Shown here: positions 10,263 through 22,800 of the stretch, piece after piece | Position numbering within the stretch: the stretch's first letter is position 1 | Layout: every line of letters starts with the position of its first letter | Source: Manihot esculenta | Taxonomy: Eukaryota > Streptophyta > Magnoliopsida > Malpighiales > Euphorbiaceae | Length of the DNA: 64,000 nt | Assembly (NCBI RefSeq): GCF_001659605.2 | Contig: NC_035171.2 | Coordinates: 24,841,825 to 24,905,824 of the forward strand | Direction of reading: 5' to 3' | Position numbers and translations under genes: made by a program | Notes under the pieces: model-generated | What the model saw: the letters and a program-made list of their open reading frames with translations, nothing else | What the model was told of the DNA's origin: nothing | Databases searched by the model: none

Positions 10263-12600
10263 TGTTTAACCATAGTTAGTTGGATAAGGGTGTTATTAGC
10301 ATCTGCCATGGGGGATCTACATGTAAAGAATATAAAAGGCTAGTTGTATTGCCATGTTGGATTATACACACTTTCCCAAATTAAATTTCAAAATTGGATA
10401 AACTTGCAATTAATTTTGAAAATTTGAACTGTTGTGCCTAGATTTAGAGAACCATACTAAAATCAGCAAAATATGTAAAGGTTTGACTTTTTAATGCCAA
10501 TCAAACTATAATTTTTAGCATTATATAATATGGTTACGACCTGCGCTACAAAGGGAATGGGACATTAGAAACTCTGCTGAGATGACAAATTGGAAACCAC
10601 TTGTGCTAACGATAGTTTATTTGGTTCTAGAATTTCAAAACCTACCAACCGAATTGAAGGGGAAAAGGATCAAATCAGATAACATGGACTCAATATGGTC
10701 ATTTGCTTTAAACGAATAATGCTCACTGCTATATATTTTTCTGTTATTGAATTTAAGCTGACTGATATTTCATGAATGCTTATGAGAAAGTCCCCCATTT
10801 CATCCATGTAAAGAAGATATCTTGTGAACTTCCGTCCACATGGTTTTAACTCTTCATTATGAGTTAGAAGGGTTAAGTTATTCAAATTGTAGCTTCATTA
10901 TAATCTTTCTCTTATGCTTTCATCTAACCATTTCCAGTGTCCTAGATATTGTATTCATGCAGAAATAGTTTTATGTGTTTGATTGCTGGACTACTGTTGA
11001 AACTTATATCTTGCATATCATAGTATGCGTTCAATATTCTTAAATATAAAATTCATTTACCATTTGTTTTGTCAGGCAAAAAAGCTTTGCGGAATCAGTG
11101 CTACGTTGTCTGGAGGAGAAGTGACATGTATATTTGTGCTTTTTAATCGTTCTTGTATTCGACACAAAGTAGCGTCATAGTTGTGCACTTGACATCCTTC
11201 TTATCAGGAACAGTCAAAATCTTGGGTGGGAAGAACGAAATTCTGAAGAATTCGAACTCACGGTTCTCATGTTACAAAATTTTTTGTACGAGTAACACTA
11301 AGCTTGGTTCAATTTTGTAAATGGGTTTTTCATGTTTGGTTTCTGACTTCTCAAGTCGTCTGACGGTCAGACAAAAAAAAAATTCTTTCGAAATTTCAAT
11401 GTATGTGAAGGGTCTGTGCAGTCTTTTAGGTCCTGTCGATGATGATTTTCAAGTATACTATTCTGAAGAATCTACGTATTGCATTGATAGGCTGTGTTTT
11501 AAATTTGTCTGGGGTTTGTTGCACATATAGGTTGGAATAATTTGTAAAAAAATTGTCCTTGCTTCAGAGTTGCATGCCTTGGGGCATTTTCCCAAGACAT
11601 TATCCTTATTTCTTTAGGATAATAAATTTTACTTTGAGAAAACATCTCTCTATATATAACTAACTGGAGTTCAAGCACACTACTATGCTCGTATATTTTA
11701 CAATTTTATAAGCAGTATCAAATCTCAGTTACCTATACACAGCATAAACGTGTTGTTCAAGAGATTTATATGCGCTAGTTTTTATCTATATGATAATAAA
11801 TTAACAGGAGATTTTGTCAAGGGATTGTAAGGAAACCTAAATATTAGAGATTTTTTTTTTCAGAAAAAGAGAGAGAATTTATTAATTATAGACTGTCATG
11901 AGATAATTGTGTTGTCTCGAGTTTAGGAATTATGTATAGTTTTTGGTATATAAGAGGATTTTTTTTTTTAAAGGAAAAAGGGCAAGGTAATTTATTAATT
12001 GAAAATATGGTGCAAAAGTTAAGAGCACAAATCAAACATATTATATTTTTGCACAATGAAACTTAAAATATATGTAAGAAAATAATTTTTTCATAATTTT
12101 TATCATTTTTTTTATTATTCTCTATTCATTTTACTTTTTTAGACTATAGTAGTATATAAATTAACTATTATAATGCTATTTAATTTTATTTTATTTCTAA
12201 AAAACTTTTCAAAATATCTTTTAATATTTAATAAAATTTAATATATTTAAGATGGATATAATTTAAAAATTAATAAAAGAAATTGTATTTTTTAATATGT
12301 AAAAAAATAAAATGAACAAAAATTATGAGACGAATAAAATACAAAACATTTAAAAGATTAGATAATCTTATTAGAGCATATTGGTTAGTTAAAAGGCATG
12401 TTGTGCACTCCATTCTTAGAATTCGTGTTCTTTCTATAAGCCCATCTTATGATATGTAAATTTAGTTTCCTTACTGAAAGTAGGATATATAAGGATATAT
12501 ATATATTATACAGCACTTTGTCGAAAATGTGAGAGAGTTTTAGAATTTAGGAGAAAAGAATATTTATGTTATTTGCAAATGAGAAAAATGAAAGCAGCCT
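10263..12600. other. Non-coding stretch; possible old gene or transposon debris
   Basis: No credible gene. 10500-11570 is less AT-rich than the rest and includes an exon-like piece at 11077-11125 (after a TTTGTCAG, reading KKLCGISATLSGGEVT) but no connecting exons were found. 11640-11800 contains a degenerate copy of the dispersed repeat seen at 15.6 kb and 45.4 kb. 11830-12540 is AT-rich with nothing recognisable. Confidence 0.4.
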
Positions 12601-12619
12601 GTTTTTTTTACATCAAAAG

Positions 12620-14790
12620 TAACTTATTTATAGTATCAATCAAGCAATAAAAAAAAGTAATCCTAACTATTTACAACAGTAAAAGATTAAAATAAAATAA
12701 ATAATCTATACATTTTTACATCCTGCTCAAGTTGAATTTGGTAAAAACAGAAGATTCAACTTGGAAATATATTTGAAGTGTAGCTCAGAGGGGAGAGGCT
12801 TGGTCAAGATATCTATAACCTGCAACTATGAGGCCAAATAAGTGGTACTGATGAAGCTTTGTTGTAGCTGATTTCTCACAATATGACAGTCAATATTCAT
12901 GTGTTTAGTCTGTTCATGAAAAACAGGGTTGGATGTAATATGTAAGGTTGCCTTGTTATCACATTTGAGATTAATCGGAAGAGAAATAGGAACATGCAAA
13001 TCTTTTAAAACATAAATAATTCAAATAAGCTTGCACACAGTCGAGGCCATAGCCTTATATTCATCCTGAACAGAAGACTTAGAAACAATAGCATTTTTTT
13101 TTTTCCAACATATCAAAGATGAGCCTAGAAAGACACAAAAACCAGTTACAGACTTCTTGAAAAAAGGGCAGGAGGCTCAATCTGAATCACGAAATGTTGT
13201 GATTTGTAATATAGAGGAAGTTGAAAAGTATAGCCCTTTAGACACAGAGGATTTAAGATATATAAGAACATGAAGAGTAATATCCCAATGAGGTTTTTTT
13301 GCCATGAACTGACTTAAATGTTGAACAACATAACTAATGTCAGGTCTGATCAAATTGACATACAACAATTAACCAATGAGCCTTCTGTATTGATCAGGCT
13401 CTTGAACATCATCACCAATATCAGGAAGAAGATGTAGACCAATAGGTAAAGGAGTGAGGGGATACTTATAGTGTTCCATGGCTGCATCTCTAAGGATATT
13501 AGAAATAAATTTTTTTGACCGAGAAATATACCTTGGTGAGATCGGACCACTTCCAGGTGGCCAAGATCTTTAATGGTGAACTTAGAGTGAAGAGTAGGCT
13601 TTACAGTTTCAATCTCAGAAATTGAAGTATTAGAAACAATTACATCATCAACATAAATCAATAGAGCTAGAAATACATCATTAAGAATAGTTTTAGTAAA
13701 CAAACAATGATCATGTTGTGATTGAGTAAAGCCCAAAAATTTGAAAAAGGAAGTGACCTTAATGTTTCACTGTGTAGATGCTTGTTTATGTCCATATAGG
13801 GACTTTTTGAATAAGCAAACCTGCCCAAGTAAAGCCTTATTGTAACCTTGAGAAGGTAACATAAAGTCTTTCTCATCAAGAAATCTATGGAAAAAAGCAT
13901 TGTTAATATCAAGCTGGAAAATAGGCTACTATTTAATAGTGGCTGTAATACCCGGCTAGAGTCCGGCATCGGAATTCCTGTCGTCCGATAGACTCCAGGA
14001 TGTCGGAATGCTCTAGAAGGGTAAGATCGTTACAGTGGCAAGAGCTATACAAATTCTCATTGTAGTTAATTTGGCCACAAGTGAAAAACGATCTTTAAAG
14101 TCTAGCCCTTCAATTTGATTATAACCTTTGGCAATTAACCTTGCCTTATATCCTTCCACTTATCTTGTAGGTTTACATTTAACTTTATAAACCCATTTAA
14201 ACCCTACAACCTTTTTTTTCCTTTTGGTAAAATGGTTAAGATTCAGGTTTCATTATTTTCTAGAGCCTACAACTCTTAGCATTACTATGATCTAGTGAGA
14301 ATCACAAGCTGCCTCATCATATGTTGTAGGCTCATGAATTTTAGATACAAGAGATACAAAAGATTGATGAGAAGGGGTGAAAGCTATAGAAGATGACGGT
14401 GACACAATGATAATGCTAACTTGATACACAAAATCTTTAAGCCATTCAGGTTTTACTAAGGTCTAGTAGACCTCCTTTGTATCACTAGCATTTGTTGAGT
14501 TTCAGGATGTTCAAAGAGAACATCAATAGAAGGAGAAAGATTAGGGGAATGAGCAGAATTTTTTTAGTAAATAAGCATGAATTCTGAAAGTCTTAGCCAC
14601 TTTTAAGAGGTGTAAGAGTTTTCTTTCCACTACTCCATTTTGTTTTGGAGTATATGTACAAGATGTTTGATGAATAATTCCTTTTATAGAGAATAGTTGT
14701 CCATAACTTGATAGGAAAAAAAATATCCAAGTGCTGCTACCCATATGATTATTCTTCCACTGGAAGATACTAATCCCAACCATTCAACAT
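12620..14790 (-). mobile_element. Ty1/copia retrotransposon relic 2 (integrase, RT, RNase H fragments)
   Basis: Minus-strand fragments in the expected order. Integrase tail at 14541-14783 (KGIIHQTSCTYTPKQNGVVERK). RT at 13350-13969, including LLIYVDDVIV with the YVDD active site and TIKDLGHLE. The end of RT and start of RNase H at 13177-13368 (NLIRPDISYVVQHLSQFMAKKPHWD). RNase H remnants continue to about 12750. Many stops and frameshifts make it dead. The region between RT and integrase is disturbed by the 91 bp mini-LTR at 13944-14034. No flanking LTRs were recognised. Confidence 0.8.
13944..14034 (+). mobile_element. 91 bp mini solo-LTR with TSD GTGGC
   Basis: It starts TGTAATACCCGGC and ends GATCGTTACA, i.e. 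TG...CA termini. The 5 bp GTGGC is found on both sides (13939-13943 and 14035-14039). Its first ~85 bases match by eye, with scattered substitutions, the outer U3 end of the 2.6 kb Tekay-like LTRs at 47-55 kb (minus-strand reading from 49880). Shared blocks include TAATACCCGGCTAGA, TCCGGCATCGG and CTCTAGAAGGGTAA. Here the sequence passes directly to the LTR's other terminus. It has no coding capacity. Confidence 0.75.
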
Positions 14791-17700
14791 AAAATAAAAT
14801 TGTGTTCACCACAATAGAGTTTTGACTAAATGTTTTTCTAGTTCTACAACCATATTTGACTTTCTAAAAATATTGAATTGTAATTTATTTAACATAAAAA
14901 ATAGAATATTATTTTCTTTTACTCTTCATTTGTATGATTCATTTTACAAAAAGAAATTCAATTAAATTCTTACAAAATCATACAAGATTTAACATCTTTT
15001 AAAATGAGAATTTTTAAATTAAGAAAATTCAATGCTTTGATTTCAAAGAAGAGATTTGCTAAAAAAAATTAATTTAATTGAATTTTTATCAAATACTTAA
15101 TTTTAAATGGGGCGATAATATTTTAATAACTTTAATTTAAGTGAAACGTTTTAAGTTACCATAAGTATTTTAATTATTTTAAAAAATAAAAAATAATAAT
15201 AATCATCATCGTCACCATCATCAATATTATAATCGTAATTAGATCCATAGAATGTGAACTTAAAGTTTCATATCTGATACAAGTTTTCAAAAAACTACTC
15301 CCATTTTTAATAAAAGTTGCTCTTCGCAATCATATTGATTGATTAAAGGGCATAAAAAAGAGCATTATTCTAGGCGGCATAATACTTCTACGTACCAAAT
15401 TCAAAGGATTAGTACAAGACCAAAGGCAACATAGAAAAATATTCCTTTTAATTATTTAATAATAAGACTTATATAAGAAAATATTTTTCAAATTAAGTCT
15501 AATCTGGCCAAGAATTTTCTTTATCAAGAGTAATTAATTTTGTCATAGAATTCTTCCTATTTATCTAAGGTAATGAATTCTATTGTGACTAGCCCTTACC
15601 TCCACATATAACCAATATGAGCCAACACTCACCATATACTCATACATAGTATAAGTATGTAAGTGGTATCAAACTCAAATCACCTATATATGAGATAAAT
15701 ATTATCTCAAGTCAAAGGATCATATGCACTATTATGATCTTGAGAGCGAACACCGACAAGAGTAAATTCTATGTGTTTCTCATCATAAAGTCGCGTGTTC
15801 GAACCACTTGTCACTATAAGTATCCACACCTTTGTCTAGACATCCTATGTATGTCTAAACATTCTACGTCATATGGCAAGTAACTCACCATTCTGCTATT
15901 ATTAGCACCATTATGCTAATTAGAAAAGATAAATAGAGATGACAGTCTACTCTGGACGAGTCATGGCTAATGAGATGTCCTACGACTATAAACAGTTTTA
16001 TAGTCATTTGTACAAAAATATTCTATCATACATATTTCTAACACTTTAAAATTGTAATATCTACCAAATACTAATAAAATAAAATTTTATATTTAATTAA
16101 CACATTTAATATTAAAATAAAAGAACTATTTATTATCTTAAGGAACATTAAAATTATAAAATATAATACACCATGTAGCTTTCGGGTATATACATCTAAC
16201 ATCATAATTGGTTTGAACATTTAGCTAGTTAAAATCTCTCAATTAATAGTTGATCTATGATCATAGTTATATCTTTAATAATTTCATCAATACAATCCCT
16301 CTATTTTCTTTCTTGCCCTTTCTAAATTTGTTTTTCCCACTTCTCTTTCTATTCTATTCCTCTACTCCTCTTCTCTATCCCTTCTTTTCTTGTTACAAGA
16401 TATTTTGGTGATCCATCCATCAAGATTAACTTCCCTTTTTTTTATTTGTTTTGTTTAAAGCGACTTTTTTTTTATAAAAAAAGAATTCTAATAAATTTTT
16501 ATAAGATCATACATAATTTTAATATCTATATAACACAACAATCGTCTAAAGTAAAACATGAGCTAGCGCTCGAAAATAGAGTCACGTGGCAAAGATTTAA
16601 TTAGATAATACTCTATCCCATCGATGGAAAGAAGACTCAGACGCTGCAGATCTCAGCTCTCTATTAAAAATTCGCCCTCCCAACCACAGGACAAGACTCC
16701 ATGAAAAGTTACCATTAGAGAACGTAATACAGTAAATCTCCATTACATCTATAATCGCGGGACCTCTTATCTATTAGCCAGTGCTAATCGGATTTCTAGG
16801 ACATGTGATAATCAACTATATCTTCTTATAATATAAAAGCATATGAATACAGAGATTAAGATACACATTCTTATACAAACTACTCTTGAGTTCAAAGAAT
16901 CTCGTCACGCTCGTCCTTTTATTCAATTTACTGACTTGAGCGTCAGAGTGATTATTATATGCACCAATCACCTCGCTTTCTTTTTCTTACAGATTGACCA
17001 ATCGCAGTACAATCTTGTTTTAGACTCATCATCTTCTTTATAAATGATTTTTTAAAAGTTAAAAAAATAATTATTTTTGCATTTCAAACAAAAGAACCAA
17101 TAAAAAATAAATTGGATCCTTGTGATTATTTTAAATGATTAGCATTATTAATAATATTGAAGATGAAGAAGACACTGGTGATTTCAAATTTACCAAGACC
17201 CTGTTTAGTATAAACGAATCCCCAAAATTATTTACAATTCATTTTATAAGTCTAAGTTTTAATGTTCATTTTAAATGAAAATTCATTTTATATTTATTTT
17301 AATGTTAAACCTAAATGATTTCACAGAATATATTATAAGTAAACCAAATTCCATCAAGATTGATAGAATTTGCAATTGAATTTTCAAAAGCCCAAAATTT
17401 TATATATTTTAAAAATATCTTTTTTATTTTATTTTCTCTTATTTATCTATATTTTAAAGCCTTATAAACTTTAAGCATATATAAAAAGGGATTATTGGAG
17501 GTGCAAAGCCCATTATATTATATTAGTTGTTTGTCTGCGGATATTAAAATATTTTATATTACTATTATATAAAATAATATAAAGTTAATTTATAAAATAA
17601 TATATTTTTTATATGAATTCACTATGATCATCAAAAAGAGTAAAATATTTTCTTTTTTATATCATAATATATTATAAAAAAATAATAGATTTATCTCATG

Positions 17701-18440
17701 GGATTCAAAATAATATAAAAAAAACTATTGATTAAATATGGGATTTATTGCCATAATATATAATATTTATTAATTAGATTATATTAAATATAATTTTAAA
17801 AATTATTAAATCACTAAACTAACACATAATAAAAAAAATTTACATAATATTTTGTTATGAACTTATATATATTTATATATTTTTTACAGTGATTTATGTT
17901 ATTGTTTAAATATTTTTTTATATGATAGTTATCTAATTGTTATAAATATATTTTTAGCATTTTATTTATTATTAAAATAAAAAATACAATAATTTTTTTT
18001 AATAATAAAACTTTTATTACAATATAATAATAATATAAATATATTAATATTAATGATAAAAATAATAAATTTTATTTAATATATATTTATATATATTAAT
18101 TATTATTTTATATAAAAATAAAATTATAAATATATAAAAAATATTATAAATTTATACCACATGGCATAGATAATCTCTCATATATTTATTATTATTCACA
18201 TCAAAAACAATTTCGTTATGATTTATTTATTATTAAAAATAAAAATTTTAATAAAAATAAAATATATGTTAAAATTTTTATTTTATTGTGATTAATATAT
18301 TATATTTAAAAAGTAGTCATACAAATTATAATAATAAGGATAATACATTACATTTATTATGGAAATTAATAATATTATTAAATATTAAAAAATAATTTAA
18401 AAATATATTAAACCCATCTTTATATATATTCATTAGGGCA
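14791..18440. other. AT-rich intergenic region without a supported gene
   Basis: Very AT-rich, especially 17380-18420. 16560-16990 is more balanced but gives no convincing frame. A dispersed repeat copy lies at 15590-15745. Low-complexity runs include ATA/ATC repeats at 15195-15230. Confidence 0.6.
15590..15745 (+). repeat. Dispersed non-coding repeat, copy 1
   Basis: The block from ATGAGCCAACACTC through ATACTCATACAT, GTATAAGTATGT, AGTGGTATCAAACTCAAA to TATGCACTATTAT recurs in reverse orientation at 45375-45505. A weaker copy is at about 11690-11790. There is no coding capacity and I saw no terminal inverted repeats, so its class is unknown. Confidence 0.6.
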
Positions 18441-18444
18441 ATCA

Positions 18445-18640
18445 ACCCATCATATACATTCATCTCTTTTGGATCACCTTAGACATAAGAGACCATTCAC
18501 AGCACACACCAAAAGTTTTGCACACTTCCACTCTCTCCCTAGCAACCCTAGGCAGCCAGCTAAAACACCATAGCCATCAAAGCACTTCAATTCTGCACCA
18601 CCGAAATACAAACAGGCTTGTTTTCTTTCTTCCATTGCAC
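18445..18640 (+). other. Possible untranslated first exon (weak)
   Basis: A sharp change from AT-rich sequence to a CA-rich, leader-like stretch without a start codon. It is preceded by a TATA-like run (TTTATATATATT at about 18419) and ends at a donor-like CAAG/GTAAAAGC near 18642. It resembles a plant 5' leader with an intron, but no matching coding exon was found on the + strand, so this is only a candidate. Confidence 0.2.
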
Positions 18641-19844
18641 AAGGTAAAAGCTTTTGATTAATAAAAAACATTCTTTTCATTTTGTTTCTTATGTTTTTAT
18701 GCTTGAAATTTCTCTATCAACAACTTCAATAAGGTATTTGAATGCATAACAACTCTATACATGTGTTTATGAAATTCGCTCTAATCGGAAGACGCAATGA
18801 TCTCCTAAATATTTTTATTAAATTCTTCATATAAATCATTTCAATTTTCATATGTTTTCAAAAAGTTACAAATTTTAAAGTTAAATTCATAGTTTGAGAG
18901 GTCAAAAAACACAAAGTCTTGATGTGTTCCTGAGTATAATGTGATTTCAATGACTTGCAACTTGATTTTTAGAACATTGTTCGAGGCAATTCTTAATCTT
19001 AAAATCAAGTTTCAGAAGTTTAAAAGTGTATTTTCAATTTTCATATTATGTCAAAATGGATTCAAATTCCGTGCCCAGGAACTGAGTTCACCAGCAATAG
19101 CCAACTTTCTAATCCCATACCTCTTTTTCTATAAAGGAGTCTAAAAGTTTACTCTTTTTCTATTCTTTAATTTCATGGTTAAGGAGATAATCATTATATC
19201 TTAAGTGGGAACTCCAATTTCACTTTTCTTTCCTTTTTTTCCTGGGAAACATACGAAGTTTGATCCAAGAAAACAGGCAAGTTCGCAGATCCCATAGAGT
19301 TCCTATGAAGTTTTTAGCATAATTCGGTTGGAAAATCTTCTTACATGCCAGATATAAAATATAAGTTCACTGTAACAATTTACAAAAACAGTGATGCAAA
19401 TTAAGATTGGTGAATTCATTAGCATAAAGAAGGGCTAAGTCTGGCATTTTCACTTGTAATAATGTCTACAATTCATCAAATGAATAAAGATTTTCCATCT
19501 GCCAACAAAATAGTCGAGTAGCCAAAACAGCATACAACAATTTGCATATGGACAGCTATGAAAGAAAGGTGTGAAAGATCTTAGGGGTGCAGCTTGATCT
19601 ATTGGCTTTAACAGCCAAACAAGCCTTATGGAAACTCTATACAACATTTTAAAAATCCAAACTGTCCAGTGGGCTTAGAATAAAATACCTCAGCAGTTGA
19701 TGAGCAAGTCTTCTCGAGAAGAAAAATCTGAACTAAAACCTTCAATCTCCTTGAGAAGCAGTACAATGAGAAGAAAATCATCGTAATGCAACTGGGATAA
19801 ATACACCCACCAGTTTGATTTGATCCTCCTCTCCCTTCAAGATG
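18641..19844 (-). other. Probable 3' UTR of the LAZ1-like gene and flank
   Basis: The part directly below the stop codon at 19845, down to about 19440, has base composition like transcribed sequence and should include the 3' UTR. Short frames here (for example 19450-19647) are not conserved-looking. Further left nothing is recognised. Confidence 0.35.
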
Positions 19845-22800
19845 TTAATCTTTCGTAACCCATCTACGCCCTCTGATCTCATACCCACCATAGTTTTGGT
19901 CACTACTACTCTCTCCCCCACTCTCTCCGCTTGCATATCCAGATTTTCGGTGGTGTTTCTTTCCCCTTGCTAACCCACTGTCACTAAAGCTCCCATTTAA
20001 GAGGGGATCATCTATCCCCCGAATCACCTTCCGCGTGGGTGGAGTTATACAACAGTCGTCCTTCGTTCTTCTTTTATCCTTGTCGTGTCTCTTTATGTTT
20101 TGAGAAATCTTGTGCAATTTCTCATTAAACTTTGTGATACCCTTCTCCACTGGCTCCACTGCTTGGTTAACAGTGAACTTCACATCATTCACAATCTGCA
20201 TTGAAGATAAATAGCACATTCAACACCTAATAAAAAGGAGACATAGCTTCTTTCAATGTAAAAAGAAAAAAGGTCAATTGCTCAAAAGATTTCTCAAGGC
20301 ATTGTAAACACAAACATGCTCATGTTTTCCCATATGTCCACGTAGGCACTGATTAGTAAGCTGGAAATAGAACTTCTCATTCTCAATCACCAATATTCTA
20401 GTTTGATTGTCATTTATATTATTATTGTGACAATAAAAGCAATACTATAGGCGATGCTGATACCATAGCCACCAGGTCTTGTCTTCATTAGTAATGCATT
20501 GAAAGGCAAAATCCACATTGACTAGGGCAGAGCAGTACCAGCATTACCCTTGGCAGCAGAAGAATTTACGACCACGCATATATATAAAGGGCTAATAATC
20601 AAATATATCCCCAATTTTGCCTGGTTTTTTGGTTGATAAGTTACTTATTTTATTCCAACTGGACCAATGGATCTAGGTGTATGTGAAAGCTACTTTTAGT
20701 TGAGACCCAAGTCTCTTTTGATGATAGGGCCTGCCAAGGGCCACCATAGAGTATTGTTTGGAAAACTAAATCTCAAAAATAATTTTAAGCAGCTCTATAA
20801 GAGATGAACGAAACTTTGCAAATGCCATAGTTTGATTCCTCTTGACAGCACATGAGAGGCCTACTTCCAAAACAAGAAGTTATGATTATTTTTGCCTTTC
20901 ATCTCAACAAAATATTAGGATGTGCAAATGCCACAGAACTAGCGGATGCAATTGAAATAAAATCAGCAACTTGAGAGTTGAGAACTATAATAAAACCAGA
21001 AGCACATGACAGAATTAAGAAAGCCCAAAAAGTTCAGGGTATATTAGATCATTTGTCAAATAATTAGTAGTAGATTTATTGCATATGTTCTTCTGCTTAA
21101 GGAGGAAAAAAGAAAGCCTCCATTTTATGAAGTCTCTAAATTTATTACAACAAATAAAAAAACAGATTTCCACCTAAAACTCATTTGAAAGATTTGAAAA
21201 CCTAGGCTGGTTTCGTTTCAATGAAATAAGCTCAAAAAGTCAGACTGGTTAACACAAACAACTATCACTTTTCCTCATGCAGAAATCCCTTTTGACCACT
21301 CAACTTCCTCTCTAATTAACTTACGAGAAGGTAAAGCTAGAATAACTCCATCTTTCAAGGTAACAGCAACTCCATTTTCCAAAGTGGAAATGAGATAAGA
21401 TTACCTATATTAGGTTGCATTTAGATTGATGGATTTGGATTTCATATACTGGATTTAAAATTTGAAAATTAAAGACATAAATTTGAAAACATCTTAATTG
21501 GCTAATGAAAAGAATTTCAAATTTTGAATTCGAAATGGAGATGAGTATGCCACAGAAAGTTTTTTGTTAGATTGAATTTCAATTTCAATAACATGGTCAA
21601 TATCTGTTATTTCAAATCCATACTCTCTGTATTATCTTGGATTTTATCTTAATCTAAATTCATACTAAAAGAATTCCCAAAAAGGGTATTTGGTCCAAAT
21701 CCAAACATAGCATTAGATAATTCTCCTAATATAAATTTAACCTAGGACTTGGGAGAATGAGAGTATAAGTATTGTATTTCTAGACTTCTAGTATGTACCT
21801 CCTAAAAAGTTGGTTAATGGACCAAAATTAATATTAATGCACTTCATGAGAAAAACAATGTTAGTCAAATACCAAAAAGTACACAATATCTCACAATATT
21901 ACTTCTCTTTAATTAACTTAGTAGAAAATGGGGAACCAAAAGAGGATCTCAGATAATCTATCGTACAAACAGCAATTACTAACAACAGAACTAATGAGCT
22001 GGTAAAATGTTAGGGTCCCTTGTTTGTTGTCTGGTTTGGGGTTTATGGGTGAGGGGTGTAGATGGTGTTTGGGTGTTTTTCTTGTTTCCACGGGTCATGA
22101 ACAAACTCAGCTCATAAGGGAGCTAAAACCTTTTCTTTTGAGTTAAAGTACTCAAGAACGGAATTGGGTTTTGGAAGCATGCCCATTCTATTGATGATTA
22201 TTGTTTAAATACAGGAAGTGTTAACTACTGCTTCCTACATCATAGGAGCATTACCTCAATCATGGAGGAACACCCTCCCTAACTAATTAACAATAAAGAA
22301 AGTGGAGGAACCCCCTCCTACAAAACAGGAATCATTAAAAAACAGAAATAACAAAACATAACAGAACTTTGACTAGTTCCTAATTTCAATTTGTGGGCTT
22401 GGACTCTTGGTTCTGGTTCCTTGACGTGCATATACCTGCAAAGGCTTGGTAACATTACTTCCCTGCCCCACAGGAAGCTTGTCCGCAAGCTTAAAATCTG
22501 GGAATCTGTCGACCAAAGATTGAGCCGGCTCCCAAGAAGCATCAGCAGGAGAGGAATTACTCCAGTGGACTAGAACTTCAGGATTGCCCCTCTTGATACG
22601 ATGATCAAGAATAGCTAAAGGATGAATAGGTGGATCTAGAGGAAAGGGCGGCAGTAGTGGAATTGTGGTGGACTGGTTCTCATGATACCGTTTAAGGTTG
22701 GACACATGAAATACAGGATGGATCTTTGAAGTTGGAGGAAGATCCAGCTTGTACGCCATGGAACCAACACGTTCCATAATGGCAAAGGGGCCATAGAACC

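Noticed and set aside
11077..11125. Exon-like fragment reading KKLCGISATLSGGEVT
   Set aside because: Has an acceptor-like start but no linked exons and no recognised family.
18474..18680. Minus-strand 68-residue frame
   Set aside because: No motif, and the opposite strand looks like an untranslated leader; no support as a protein.
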